DNA from: Closterium sp. Naga37s-1 | Lineage: Eukaryota > Streptophyta > Zygnematophyceae > Desmidiales > Closteriaceae | NCBI GenBank assembly: GCA_947471745.1 | Contig: CANJKZ010000972.1 | Span: forward strand, 1-64,000 | Length of the DNA: 64,000 bases | Direction: 5' to 3' | Part shown: positions 12,301 to 23,859 of the stretch, piece after piece | Position numbering within the stretch: the first letter of the stretch is position 1 | Layout: the number at the start of each line of letters is the position of its first letter | Made by a program: the position numbers and the translations under genes | The notes under the pieces: generated by a model | Seen by the model: only the letters and a program-made list of their open reading frames with translations | The model's database searches: none | What the model was told of the DNA's origin: nothing

Positions 12301-12340
12301 GGGCCTTGTGCCTACCTTGCCTCACTTGCTCACCTCTTGA
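6380..12340 (+). pseudogene. E4 gag-pol coding region (copia)
   Basis: Starts MATPSVLAFDAEG at 6,380. Order of parts: UBN2-like gag (about 6,380-7,000); a poly-Gly tract (about 7,180-7,380) and Gln run; a Cys/His motif C-x13-C-x3-H-x4-C (about 7,505-7,585) where a zinc knuckle is expected. Protease with FTLDSGASRSFF lies near 7,900-7,940. Pre-integrase shows the HRLGH and CVPC zinc motif (8,380-8,515). The integrase core has MDVWGPARV, LHSDRGGEF and QQNGIAERRIG (8,575-9,000). A Gly/Ala/Glu repeat linker (9,420-10,080) precedes RT with YVDDL near 11,355 and RNase H with SSCEAEIYAG and the closing NTADIFTKAL (11,860-12,300). Nearly intact; about one break. Confidence 0.92.
9420..9700 (+). repeat. 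30-bp coding repeat in the E4 integrase-RT linker
   Basis: Tandem units of about 30 bp encoding GGAEPGGAxx-type decapeptides. E3 (20,640-20,870) and E8 (49,258-49,420) carry related Gly/Ala/Glu repeats at the same place, so the low-complexity linker is a family trait. Confidence 0.8.
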
Positions 12341-12546
12341 CCTTGCTTGTGCTGTTACATATATATATACCTGCTCTTGTTTGTCTAGCCTTTATATATA
12401 TATGTACTCCTGCATGTGAACTGGCCTTGTGGCCTTGAACTTGTGCTCGGAATGCGTGGTGACTTTGTGATCCACCCTGAGCTTGCTTTGCTTTGCTTGA
12501 CTGGTCTTGTGACCCCTTGTTCTCCCCCACTTTGCCTATGGGGGTG
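12341..12546 (+). other. E4 3' untranslated region
   Basis: About 200 bp between the gag-pol stop and the 3' LTR, with two TATATATA stretches (12,358-12,370 and 12,391-12,402). No other coding signal seen. Confidence 0.7.
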
Positions 12547-12671
12547 TGTCAAATTTATATGACAGAGCTACTGTAGGCTATAGTGGGGTAGCACATATGG
12601 GGTACAGTTTTCTAGGGTTTGTATTTTGTACCCAACTTTCCCTTAGTCATTTCATTCCTTGTTTCTTCTCA
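12547..12671 (+). repeat. E4 3' LTR
   Basis: 125 bp. One difference from the 5' LTR by eye. Preceded by a short purine tract (12,538-12,546) and followed by GCTTC. Confidence 0.95.
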
Positions 12672-12824
12672 GCTTCAACTTGCACACACGGTTCGTCCCA
12701 TCCTCAAACCATGGAGGTTGCCTCATATACACCTCCTCCTCAAGGTGTCCATATAAAAAGGCGGTGTTTACATCAAGTTGCTCTACCTCTAGGTCAATCC
12801 GGCGCAGAGTCACTCTACAAAAGT

Positions 12825-13857
12825 TGTGAGCTAGACTACGGGGCATTGGCACGAACTTCTAGGAGTGATCGTAGCTTTGCGTAGTTCCTTAGCACTTGCA
12901 CATTCACGGGAGAAATTGGCAAGAGTTTCCACTAGGAAAAGGTTGCATTACAGAATGATTAAACAAGCAATGACAACAATGACTACATCAGGCGCCTAGC
13001 AACTTTGCAGCTAGCCTGGTCGACCGCCAGCACAGCATGGTCGACCGCCTGCCAACGTTGCGTAGAGGAGCCGCGCCAGCACTGCACAAAGGTGACTTGC
13101 CAACACAGCTGGTCGACGGCGTGCCAACGCTGCAGCAGAGCGGCTGTCCAGCGTTGCACCCGTAGATGGCAGCAGTGCGCACGCTCGCAGGTGCGCGCAA
13201 ACGACTGGCCTGACTTGCATCGTTGTGCATCCGTCGGCTGTTGTCTGCGCTTGACGAGCCACATCATCTTCGGGATACCAGCCCGAAGTCGCCCTCGTCA
13301 CCGCGACCTCGACGACGTTTGCGTGCCTCCGCAGAACTCGCCGAGCAGGTTACCTGGTCGACCACCAAGTGCTCTGGTCGACCACCATGTTCTCTGGTCG
13401 ACCACAACTCCCGTCGAGGAACACCCTGGTCGACAGACCCCTCTGTCGACCAGCACTGGCAGCTCCTGTCGCCGAGCTCCCCTCGTCGACTGCCACTCAC
13501 ATGTCCTATGCAGGTCGACGGACTGCTCCGTCGACCTCCCCGTCGAACTACTCCTCCTGGTGGACGGCCCGCCCGTCGACCAGCCCAGTCAACTACAGCT
13601 GTCGAGCTCCCTGGTCGATGGCTCCAGCCCCGTGACAGACCTGTGCAGGTCAACGACCACTTCGTCGTCCTGCCCCGCAGAAGAAGGCCGTCGAACTCCC
13701 ATGGTTGACGGATCCATTGCAACGAGCTCCTGCAGCTCCACATAGCCCGTCGAGAAGCTCCCTCACTGCGTACGGTCGGCTGCTTCTCCCGTACATCCGA
13801 CCAGGACGTCGGCGTCGCCCAAGCGAGGGCGGGGCCAACACTCCATTCCCGTTAACA
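12825..13857. mobile_element. Solo-LTR-like block of the E5/E6 copia family, inside E2
   Basis: The right end reads CCCGTTAACA after GCCCAAGCGAGGGCGGGGCCAACAC, matching the LTR ends of E5 and E6 (CCCGTTGACA). The left part shares GAGCTAGACTACGGG and a stretch near 12,905-12,935 (GGCAAGAGTTTC) with the start of those LTRs. The body (13,015-13,700) is dense in GTCGAC, like the E6 LTR. No internal element sequence is present, so a solo LTR is the simplest reading. The left boundary is approximate and no convincing target duplication was found (the right flank is ATGCC). Confidence 0.65.
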
Positions 13858-16771
13858 ATGCCCTCCCGCTAGAGCTAAGAGGACACGAAGGGTATAATAC
13901 TTTGCTACCGGAGCAAAGGTTTCGTTGTAGTGAAGCCCGGCCTTTTGCGTATACCCTTGTGCCACCAAGCGAGCCTTGTATCGCTCCACCTCACCATTCG
14001 GCCTGAGCTTCTTCTTGAAGACCCATCGGGACCCAACGGTGTAGCTATTGGGGGGCAAAGGGACAAGATCATACACATAATTTTCAATGATGGAATCATA
14101 CTCCTCATTGAGTGCTTGAGTTCAATTATCGGCTTGGAGCGTCTCCATCGCCTCACGGTAGGTGGTAGGTGTGAAGTCGGCCATGAAGCACATGGCATCT
14201 CCCCCTTCCTCATCATCCTCCACCGAAAATGAGTAGTCGGCGTACTTCGGGTTCGGGTGAGGAGCTCGAGTAGATGCAAGCGTTGGAGCGACGACTGTAG
14301 AAGGACCACCATCCTTCTCACTCTCCACTCCAACCACTTCAACAACATCTCCCTCCTCATCTTTAGCACCACTGTCCTCGGGAACACCATGAGTTGATGA
14401 CTCGTCCGTGTCATCGACCGTTGGAGGGATGACCACGATCGAGTGCTTCTTGTTTGGTGGAGTTGGGAAGCGGCCCTCGAAGAATGAGACGTCACGCGAC
14501 ACCACCACCTTTCCGCTCTCCAAATCCCACACCCGCCATCCCTTGTGATCAAGGCTATGGCTCAAATACATCCCCACACGCGCCTTTGCCTCAAGCTTGG
14601 TGCGTGTAGCGTCGGGGACGTGGTAGTAGCAAATGCACCTGAAGGTGCGAAGGTTGGAGACGTCCGGTTTGTTGCCACTCCATGCCTCAAGGGGTGTCAC
14701 GTTCGGCAAGGTCTTGGTCAAGCTTCGGTTGTGAATCCAAGTTGCCAACATCGTCGCTTCACCCCACCAAGACTTGTCCGCATGAGCATTGGCAAGCATG
14801 CTCCTAACCGCCTCATCCAAAGTGCGGTTCAAGCGCTCCGCTGCTCCATTTTGTTGAGGTGAGCGAGGAACCGATACTTCGTGGAAGGTTCCTCACGCCT
14901 TGAACCACCTGTTGAGCTCGTTATTCACGTACTCTCCTCCTCCATCCGACCCAATCCGCTTCACGAGTTGTCCATTTTTCTCAGTCTCAACAAGCGCCAC
15001 CCACTTCTTTATTGTCGTAGAAGTCGCGCTCTTGTCCTTGAAAAGGTTAACCCACACCGTTCGTGTAGTGTCGTTGAGGAGGGTGAGAATGTAGCGTGCG
15101 CCCCCTTTGGAGGTAGGGGTGATTGGTCCACACAAGTCGGTGTGGAGGAGATCGAGCAGGTTGGAGGCGAGAGGCTTCGTGCGAGTTGGAAACGGCTTCC
15201 TTTCCATCTTCCCTTCAAGACACGCCGAGCACTTCTCCACCTCCTCGTTCGTTGAGAAGTCGGCGACGATCCCGTGCACCACGCCTTGAGTTGCCATGGT
15301 GCGGATAGTACGCGCTCAATTGCCCGAAGCGGTTGTGCCACATCTCCAATGAAGGCTTCGCCACCGCCGCGTGCGTCGACGCAAGATTCGGTGTAGCCAC
15401 GAGCTTGAAGAGACCGCCGTCTTGATGCGCTTTGCCGATGAAGCGCCCGGAAGAAGTGCTCAAGGTCATGACCGCACCTTCGATGTTGACACGCATTCCC
15501 TTCGTGGTGAGTTGTGACACGGAGAGCAAGTTGGCGCCGAGTCCCGGTACAACCAACAAGTTGTTGATCGTCATTGGACCGCCGTCCACCGCGAGGCGCA
15601 ACGTTCCGCGTCCATTCACCTCAAGCGAGTCTTGATTCCCGAAGACCACGCGCGAGATAGGAGCATCCGCCGAGACGTCTTCAAGGAGGTCCGCGTGCGG
15701 CGTCATGTGTTGCGTAGCTCCCGTGTCGAGAAGCCATGCGAGTCCGCCTATAGCTCCTTCTCCCGCAATGAACACGAGCTCCTTGGTGTCATCTCCCGAT
15801 GTCACCACGTTCGCGCGCCGCTCCTCTTGGGTTAGAGGCGTTGGAGTCCAACCCCTTGGCTTGCTCCGACACTCGCGCCACCAATGCCCGAGCTTCTTGC
15901 AATACCGGCATGCTCCATCACGAGCATGACCACGGTTGTTGTTGTTGTTGTTGTTGGCGTGTCCTCCACGTGAAGAGCTTGCGCTTCCACTTGCATGCCC
16001 ACGGTCATTCCGTAGCTTGGTGTCGACAACGCCCTTCTTCGCGCTACGCGTGAAGTGAGCCGAACTCGTTGAATCGCTTTTCAAGGTATTCCACCGCATC
16101 TCCTCGTTGATGAGGGGCGTCGTCACCTCCTCCTTGGTCCACGTCGCGTGTGTGCCTTCAAGGGTGGTGATGACGGTTGACCATTCCTCTCAGAGCCCTC
16201 CGAGAAGCGTCATGATCTAATCCTTCTCGTCCACGTCCGCTTCAAGCTCCACCATTCGTTTGACAAGCTCCTCAACGCGGTTGACGTACGCGCGCATGCG
16301 TTCGCCCTCCTTGATGCGCACGGTGAAGAAGTTCCTCCTCGCTTGCAACTTGCCGTGGAGAGACTTCGACACGTGGATGCTATCGAGGCGCCTCCAAGCT
16401 TCACGTGTAGCTCCTTCAAGGTCGATGCACGAGCTCACCACTGGCACGAGTTGAAGTCCGAGCTTCCACACGAGAAACAAGAATGTCTTCTTGTCCTTAT
16501 TTACCCATGCTCCATGCTCCGTTGTCGAGGCGCTTGAAGGCTTCGTTTCGGATCCGTCGAAAAGCCCCAAAACTCACTCTCCATCATGTGAACCTTCAAC
16601 TTGAAGCGCCACGATGCATAGTGCTCGCCATTGAACAATGGCACCGCACTCATGTCGACGATCGTCGTCGATGCGGAGTAGGTAGGATGAAGGGGGGCAT
16701 CAGAGGTCGATGAGGAAGTCAAAGACATGGCATCGGGTAGAGCTAGGCGTCAAGCGTTTGAGAATTCCTAA

Positions 16772-16783
16772 GTGCTGATACCA
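16772..16783 (-). other. E2 primer-binding site
   Basis: On the minus strand TGGTATCAGCAC, matching the first nine bases of the initiator-Met site TGGTATCAGAGC, directly inside the right LTR. Confidence 0.75.
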
Positions 16784-17351
16784 TGTAGGAAAACCGTCTG
16801 CTTTAAAACGCCGTCGTGAACTCAGTACTTGATGAATCCGTAGCAACAAACAACGCCAAGAACGGCCAAGTAATGAGAACGAAATCGTCGATTATATGGG
16901 GCTGGGTACACAATTCCAGAGAGGATACAATTCACAATGACGAGAGAGTTTTTTATACTCTATTACATAAATTTCAAGAAATTCCCTATAGTCGAATCGC
17001 ATTTGTAACCGAACCGCGCGCGATCCGTAACCCACCCCAATTACACTTGACGGTGGAATTTTGGAAAAGGAGTTACGTCCTTTTCTGATTTACATTTCCG
17101 TCCATGCATTCAACTTGAAATTACACTTGGACGGACCTATCATATCGCGCCATGTGTCTGTGCTTTGTTTTGTTCTTTCCACCCAACTTGTAAGTAAACC
17201 TCGATGGTTTTGTCTCTTCTTACCACCCAAGTGCAACTCTTGACTTGAGTGCACCGTCACCCTCCGCCCAAACTCTCGCCACCCAACCCAACTTGGTAAG
17301 GTTGGAGGGGTGTATAGTGGGGACCGCTTGGCCCCCGACCGACCTCCAACA
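16784..17351 (-). repeat. E2 5' LTR (right)
   Basis: Starts TGTAGGAAAA and ends CCTCCAACA. It pairs with 3,791-4,263 at about 93% identity outside the length difference. It is followed by AATCG, the likely target-site copy. Confidence 0.92.
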
Positions 17352-17502
17352 AATCGCACTCGTAACACTTGGTATTCAGAGCCTACGATCCTTTCTCGGA
17401 CCGCGCCCACACCTTCGCTTCTCCATTATCTCAAACTTTGGAGGGGGTAGACGTCCCTCAGCGACCAAGCACCGCTGCTCGTGTGCTCTCTCGTAAGCAC
17501 AC
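17352..17502 (+). mobile_element. E0: LTR end, PBS and leader remnant
   Basis: Continues the 3,759-3,790 strip across E2. The sequence CGTAACA (17,361-17,367) ends an LTR and is followed by a plus-strand PBS at 17,370-17,383. The leader continues to 17,502, where E3 inserted, and resumes at 24,806. This is the base layer of the nest. Confidence 0.6.
17370..17383 (+). other. E0 primer-binding site
   Basis: TGGTATTCAGAGCC, the initiator-Met type with one extra base, directly after an LTR-like CGTAACAC end. Confidence 0.65.
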
Positions 17503-17638
17503 TGTCGAGATTAGGTGAGAAGAATAGTTGGTCATTAGGTCAAGGGGAGGGGTACAAGAACAACATCGAGAGAAATTGTGTACCCCCTAGTGCTAACACC
17601 CATATAGCCAAAAGCACATAAGCACATATGTTTTGACA
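17503..17638 (-). repeat. E3 3' LTR (left)
   Basis: 136 bp, TGTCGAGATT to TTTTGACA. About 97% identical to 24,665-24,800. Preceded by target copy CACAC. Confidence 0.95.
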
Positions 17639-17884
17639 CACCCCCACAGGCGAAATGGGGGATAGCCAGAGAAAGCAATAGTCACAAGACCAGTCAAGAG
17701 AAACGACAAAACAAAGCAAGCTCAGAGTGGATCACGAAATCACCACACATTCTGAGCACAAGCAAATGGCCACAAGGCCAGTTCACATGCAGAGTTATAT
17801 AATGTAGAACAAGAAGTACAGTGATCAAAACCTAGCAAGTGTAAGCATGCAGGAATAAGTATATAGATCACAGTACAAACAAGG

Positions 17885-20800
17885 TCAAGAAGTGAGCAAG
17901 TGAGGCCAAGTAGGCCCAAGGCCTAGAACAGTACAGAAACGCTGATGATCACAAGGCTGAAGTGCCTTGGTGAAGATATCAGCAGTGTTGGCCCGAGAGG
18001 CCACGTAAACAAGACGAAGCTGACCACACTGCTGCAACTCTCGAGGAAGGAAGTAGCGCAGAGCGATGTGCTTCGTCCTGTGCTCCAGTCTGTGCTCCTG
18101 ACACAAGGCAATCATGGCCTTGTTCTCGACGTACAGAACTGGAGGAGAACGAGGCGGCTCTCCCAAGTCTGTCAGTAGGTAGGTGAGCCAGCGTAACTCC
18201 TGTGCAGCCATGGCCCTGCGTAGATCTCAGCCTCACAACTGGAACTGAGAACAGAAGACGAGCGAGTAGACCGCCATGAAACAGAGCCAGAGCCAAGGCT
18301 GAAAGTGTAACCCTGTAACCCTGTGTCAACCCAGAAAGCATCTGCGTGGCCAGTGAGGACAACTCGAGCCCGTCCTCCAAGCACGAGCCCCATGCCCGAC
18401 GTACTGCACAAGTAGCGCATCACCCTCTTAGCGGCCTTCCAGTGCTCTGGTCGGTGTCTCCCGGGCGCAACGTAGCGTGCCAGGATGCTAAGAGGGTAAG
18501 CAAGGTCAGGTCGAGTGCAGGTCATCAGGTACATGAGGCAGCCCACAAGCTGTGGATACGGGCCACTCGGCTCTACGGACTCATACGAAGGCAGAGCTGA
18601 GAGCGAGTGACCGGTAGGCAGAGGAGTGGAATGTGGCGAGGAGTACTGGAAGTCGAAGCGCTGAAGGACCTGCTGCACCATGTGTGACTGAGTCAAGGTA
18701 ATGGTGTGCTGTGCTCTGTCCCGGGTGATCTGCAAGCCAAGATAGCTGCGCAGCTCACCCAGGTCTGTGCACGTGTGTCTCTTCTGCAGCTCCAACTTCA
18801 CAAAGGCCAATCCAGCAGTGTCAGCAGTGGCAAAGACCAAGTCGTCGACGTACACGAGGATGTAGAACGGCGGCAGAGAAGTGTCGGTGCGTAGAAACAA
18901 CGACGGGTGAGCAGTCGAAGGAGCAAACCCAAGAGCCGCAAGCGTCGTCCTCAGTGTGTCGTGCCACTCGCGAGGCGCCTGGCGGAGACCGTAAACTGGC
19001 CGCCAGAGGCTCCACTGGGTACCTGCAGGAAACGACCCAGTGAAGCCAGGTGGGCGGCGCAACCAGATCTCCTCGTGCAGGCTGCCCTGAAGGAAGGCTG
19101 TGCTGAAGTCAAGAGAGTGAAGCTCATAGTCACGCTGAGCGGTGACGTGCAGCAGCATCCGAAGAGTGGTCATCTTCGGGGTAGGGGAGAAGGTCTGGAA
19201 GAAGTCAACTCCCGGTTGCTGACTAAAGCCTCGAGCAACGTAACGCGCCTTGAAGACAGGCGGAGAACCCGGCGGTCGCTTCACCCTGAAAATCCACATG
19301 CCACTGACGATGTTCGCCCCATGTGGGGGAACCTCGTCGACGTAGGTGCCTGTGGACTTCCAGGAAGCCATCTCTGCGTCCATGGCTGTCTGCCACTAAG
19401 AGGAGTAGGGACCCTCAATCGCCTCTACGTAAGAGCGCGGGGTCGGGATGTCTGGTGCATCCGGGTCTCCCTCAGGTGCAATCAGCATGGACACGAGATG
19501 AGGTAAAGCAGCTGCAAAACACTCAAAGCCCTCCTGCCTGTCCTCATGGACGTCCGTGCCAAGAGCACACTCACCCCCGACGGACGGAGGACAGACAGAC
19601 TCAGACCCAGCAACAAGACTAGCGGCGTAGTCGAGGCGACAGGCAGCAGCAAAGTCAACAAGCTCAGCAACTAGAGAAGACGCAGCAGTGGACTCAAACG
19701 AAGGGTCAGTGACAACAGTGGCGAGAAGACGCGTGACAGTAGGACTGGCAGCACGAGCAAGGTCTGACGGCGGGTCAGGAACGTCAGTAAGAGAGGACGC
19801 AGGAGGAGATGGCAGAGGGACACGCTGTGGAACAGAGGAAGGACGAAGTGCCATCTGGTGCGTGCCTGTAACAGGAGGAGGACGCGGACGCGGAACACGA
19901 CGACCAGTTCGAACAGCGCGAACAGGCAACGCAGGACGAGACTCAGGCTCACAACGCTCCGAAAGACCTCCTATCGGCCCAGTGTAAGGAGAAGGAGCAG
20001 GCAGTGGGGAGGCTGGCTGTAACTGCAACTGAAACTGGTCAGGCGGTGGACACAGTAAGGGAGGAGTAGGGCCAGTAGAAGGCGGGAGACCAAGAACCTG
20101 CTGAAGCAGTGGAACGAAGTTCGGTCGCGGCCGCACAGTGCCTCCGGAACCAGCACCGACAGCACCAGTACCCCCAGCTCCAGGGTCTCCAGCTCCAACG
20201 AATGCAGTACCACCAGCTCCAGCACCTCCAGCAGCTCCAGCTCCAGTAGCACCTCCAGCTCCAGCCGCTCCAGTACCTCCACTACGAGCAACTCCAGGAC
20301 CAGCAGCTCCAGCACCTCCGGCTCCTCCAGGACCAGCAGCTCCAGCACCTCCGGCTCCAACGCCCGCAGCACCACCAGCACCAACAGCTCCAGTACCTCC
20401 AGTACGAGCACCTCCGGGACCAGTGGCTCCAGCAACTCCAGCAGCTCCAACTCCAACGCCGGCAGCACCTCCAGCTCCAGCAGCTCCAGTGCCTCCAGCT
20501 CCAGGGCCTCCAGCGGCAGGCCTCCCAGCTCCAGCAGCGCCGCTCCTAAGGCTCCAGCGCCGAGCAAACCACTCGCGCAGCTGCAGTGGAGAGAGAGGCT
20601 CCCGTCGTGACGAGGCACCTGTAGGACCTCCAGCAGACCTAGCACCCCCAGGCTCAGCACCCCCAGTCTCAGCAACCGCAGGCTCAGCACCCCCAGTCTC
20701 AGCACCCCCAGGCTCAGCACCCCCAGTCTCAGCACCCTCAGGCTCAGCACCCCCAGACTCAGCAACCTCAGGCTCAGCACCCACAGGCTCCGCACGCTCA

Positions 20801-23800
20801 GGCTCAGCACCCCCAGGCTCCGCACGCTCCGGCTCAGCACCCCCAGCAGCACCACCCCTAGCAGCATCACCAGAGTCGACCGCAACCTCGACAGGCTCGA
20901 CAGGGTCTACCTGAGACACACCTGAGGGAGGAGGACCCTGAGGGGGGAGGGGTCTACCGGAGGAGGACCTGGTGCAAGGAAGAGCGGCGGGGGGGGGAGA
21001 GGGGCAGTGCGGTAGGGGAAGAGACGGTAAAAAGGAACCGACTCGTCGAACGTGACGTCCTGAGAGGGCAGGACACGGCGCGAGGTGGGGTTGTAGAACT
21101 GCCAGCCAGGCGCGTCAGGGGGAAAACCAAGGAAGACGCAGGGAATGGCGCGGGCGGAGAGCTTGTCCGCGGACGTATCGCGGACAAAGGCACGAGAACC
21201 CCAGACCCGGAACACCGACGCATCGCCAACCTTCCCCGTCCAACGCAGTGTAGGCGAGGTCTCCGGCAAGGAGACACGGGGCCAGAGGTTGAGCTGATGC
21301 GCAGCGTACCGGACCGCAAATGGCCACAGAAAATGGGGGGCAGCCGCATGGATCATGGAGGTACGAGCGACCTACATGACTAAGCCAATGCGGCGCTCAG
21401 CAACCCCATTCTGCTGCGGAGAGGCCGGAAGTGTGAACGACTGGAGAATGCCCTCCCCACGACATAAGTCCCGCAAGAGGTCGGAGGAAAACTCACCACC
21501 TTTGTCAGAGTGCAGACGCAGGACTGGAAGGTCCGTGTGGAACCGCTCGCGGAGCTGGAGACGGACAGTGCGGATCCAAGGGATCAAAACACCAGAGACC
21601 TCCCCCTTGCTGCGCAAGGGGAAGACTGTGGTGTAACGCGGGTAGTCGTCAACGACCAGCAGAAAGTTGCGCTCGCGGCCCTGTCCACGGACGCGGGCTG
21701 GGCCCCACACGTCCATGTGGAGAGTCTGCAGGGGAGCAGTCGTCGGGGGAAACGAGGAGGAGTGAGGAGCGGCGCGCTGCCACCCCTCGACACAGGGAAG
21801 ACAGGGATGGGCAGGCGAGGGTGGGAGGGGAGGCAGAGTCTCGGGAAGACAAGAGACAAGGAGACGCGAGTGCATGCCACAAAGGCGCTGCACTGAGGGG
21901 TGACCAAGACGGTGGTGCCAAAGGAGGGTCCAGTGCGACAATGCGCGACACGAGCAGGGGGCCGCTAGCTGACCTGACGCACACGCAGACGCAACTATCT
22001 GAGGAGACACAGTAGTCAGTGTGTACAGACTCGAGCCAGGCGCACGTGTGAACGTGGCCAGGTGCCGGCCAGTCCGGGAGCACGTACAGATCGCCACACG
22101 CTGTCCTCCTGGAGTAAAGGTGTCAACCCATACATCCTGAAGGACGGCGTTGCTCACCAAGTTCGTAGAGAACGAGGGGAGGTGAAGACCTGACAGTGAG
22201 CCAGACGGAACCGCCGGACACGGGAGAACAGTGGAGGAACGTGCAAGGAATGGGCCCCCAGAGGGGTCAGCCAGAGAGACAGCAACAGGTGCAGGGAGCG
22301 GTGTGAGTGCGGTACTGTCGCGAAAGAAACAGCGGGAAGCACCTGAGTCAAGCGTGAAGGTGTGCAAGGCCTCAGCAGTCGCAGTACCAGAGAGAGCAGA
22401 CTCACTAGCACCTATAGCAGGAGCCTCTATACCTGGGTCTGGCGGCATACACATGTAACAGTCACCCTCAGCACTAACAGTCAATGCATACATGGCAGCA
22501 AGGATAGCATCATAATCAAGAGCAAAGATATCCACACCCTGCCTAAGCAGCTCAGCCCAGCGGGGGAGCTCAGTCGCGTCGGGAAATTCTGCCCGAAAGG
22601 CGTCGTCAAGACGGGAGAAGCAGCGGTTCTGTGTGTGAGGCTGCCCGCATGTCTGACCAGTGCGGTCACCTGTGCAAATGACATATGGGCAGCGACCACT
22701 ACCCCCAGAAGCCCCACGCTGAGCAAACCACGCACGAAGCTCCTGGGGCGAAGGGGTCTCACGCTGACGCTGCTGCTGCTGCCTCTGACCACCGCCAAAG
22801 CCTCCCCTCTGACTGGTACCACCCCGGCCGCCACCACTGCCGCCGCCCCCACTCCCACCGCCGCCACCACTGTCGCCGCCACCACTCCCACTGTCGCCTC
22901 CACCACCACCACCTACGCCTCCACCCCCACCACCACTCCCTCCGCCACCACCGCCACCTCCACCGCCTCCACCACCCCCACCACCGCCTCCACCGCTGCC
23001 ACCCCCACCGCCCCTGCCTCCCCTGCCCCTGCTGCTGCGGCGCCTCCCACTAGGGGCAGACGCAGCTCCTACCTCCTCAGCACGAAGGTAGTCAACAGCT
23101 ACAGCAGAGGCGACTGAGGGGACAAGGGGGGAGGGCGAACACCCCTCAAAGAAGGGAGCGCGAGGAGTTCCACGAGAAGCGCCTACAGCGACTATGCTAG
23201 TCTCAGCTGCTAGGAGGTGCTTCTCGAGCAGGTCGACAGTGAGGTTGGTGGGGTCAAGGGCAAGGAGGAGGTCCCTGACAGCACTAAGAGAGTCAGGGAG
23301 GCGGGTGACTATGAAGTAGAGAGTTATGTACATGGGAGGAGGGTTCTTGGTGAGAAACTCGGCGGGAAGTGCAGCGCGGTAACGGGTGTCACTAGTGTGA
23401 AGATGAGTGACGAGGTCGGCTACTGTGGCAAAGGCAGACAGCTCTGGGAACAGGTAGGGCAGGAGAAGACGACCTAAAGCAGCAGTGGCCGGGGAGGAGT
23501 AGCGAGCGACTACAACGTCGTACAGGGCTCTAGCAGTCTTGTGCTGGCCAAAGTGAGCACGCTCGGCTAATGACAGGTGGTTGCGAACGGCTAGGCGAGC
23601 AGCAGCGTCACGGGTAAGCCACTGTGAGCGAGTCGCACTGTCAGCTGTGTCGGGAGGGGCAAGAGAGGCGCCAGACGTGAGGTCAAACAGCGAGACACCG
23701 TCCTTAGAATCGCTCAGTAAGTACAGCTGCAGGTCATCTAGCCACGCGTTGAACTGTATCGGACGACCCTCTGCATCGAACGAAAGTACACTGAGAGTGG

Positions 23801-23858
23801 CCATAGCGGGCAGAGCAGTAGGGCGCGTTAGCAGCAGGGCAGCACGCAGGCAGGGCAA
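17885..23858 (-). pseudogene. E3 gag-pol coding remains
   Basis: Gag starts near 23,858 (MPCLRAALL..., or the inner MATLSVLSFDAEG, which matches the E4 start). Parts read leftwards: gag to about 23,200; poly-Gly tract (about 22,830-23,060); C-x13-C-x3-H-x4-C motif (about 22,620-22,700); protease FTLDSGASRCFF (about 22,310-22,365). Pre-integrase and integrase (about 21,000-21,930) show LHSDKGGEF and QQNGVAERRIG. A Gly/Ala/Glu repeat linker (20,130-20,890), RT with YVDDL (about 18,700-19,400) and RNase H (about 17,890-18,380) complete the set. Close in sequence to E4 throughout. Fossil with about four breaks. Confidence 0.9.
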
Positions 23859-23859
23859 A

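Larger units (their letters stand above)
5294..12671 (+). mobile_element. E4: young, nearly whole Ty1/copia element nested in E2
   Basis: Plus-strand copia element of 7,378 bp. The 125-bp LTRs (5,294-5,418 and 12,547-12,671) differ at one position by eye. A perfect target duplication GCTTC flanks it (5,289-5,293 and 12,672-12,676). PBS TGGTATCGAGCAGG follows the left LTR and the purine tract ATGGGGGTG precedes the right one. It carries a GC-rich repeat leader (about 5,470-6,310), a single gag-pol coding region (6,380-12,340) and a 3' UTR of about 200 bp. It looks nearly whole, with about one break in the coding region. The insertion split the RT of E2, so it is younger than E2. Confidence 0.95.
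4288..16728 (-). pseudogene. E2 gag-pol coding remains
   Basis: Read leftwards, the parts are as follows. Gag starts MSLTSSSTSD at 16,728, with a UBN2-type body. A CCHC zinc knuckle (CRYCKKLGHWWREC) lies near 15,880-15,925. Protease with WLLDTGATQHM is near 15,695-15,740. Pre-integrase and integrase occupy about 14,120-15,350. RT appears in three separated stretches because of the later insertions (13,860-14,080, about 12,680-12,825 and about 4,830-5,293). RNase H with SSTEAEYVAL is at about 4,290-4,770. The RT stretch at 12,680-12,825 contains [20 protein letters not shown], a strong copia signature. Fossil, several breaks. Confidence 0.85.
3791..17351 (-). mobile_element. E2: Ty1/copia LTR retroelement, interrupted by E4 and a solo-LTR-like insertion
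   Basis: Minus-strand copia element. LTRs lie at 3,791-4,263 and 16,784-17,351, with a PBS next to the right LTR and a purine tract (minus CCAATGGGGAG) next to the left LTR. Flanks AATTG (3,786-3,790) and AATCG (17,352-17,356) look like a worn 5-bp target duplication. The LTRs differ at about 30 of about 470 aligned positions by eye, so E2 is the oldest dated element here. Its RT region is split by two later insertions, E4 (5,294-12,671) and a solo-LTR-like block (about 12,825-13,857). Without these it would be about 5.2 kb. All the usual copia parts can be recognised, but the coding region is broken in several places. Confidence 0.9.
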
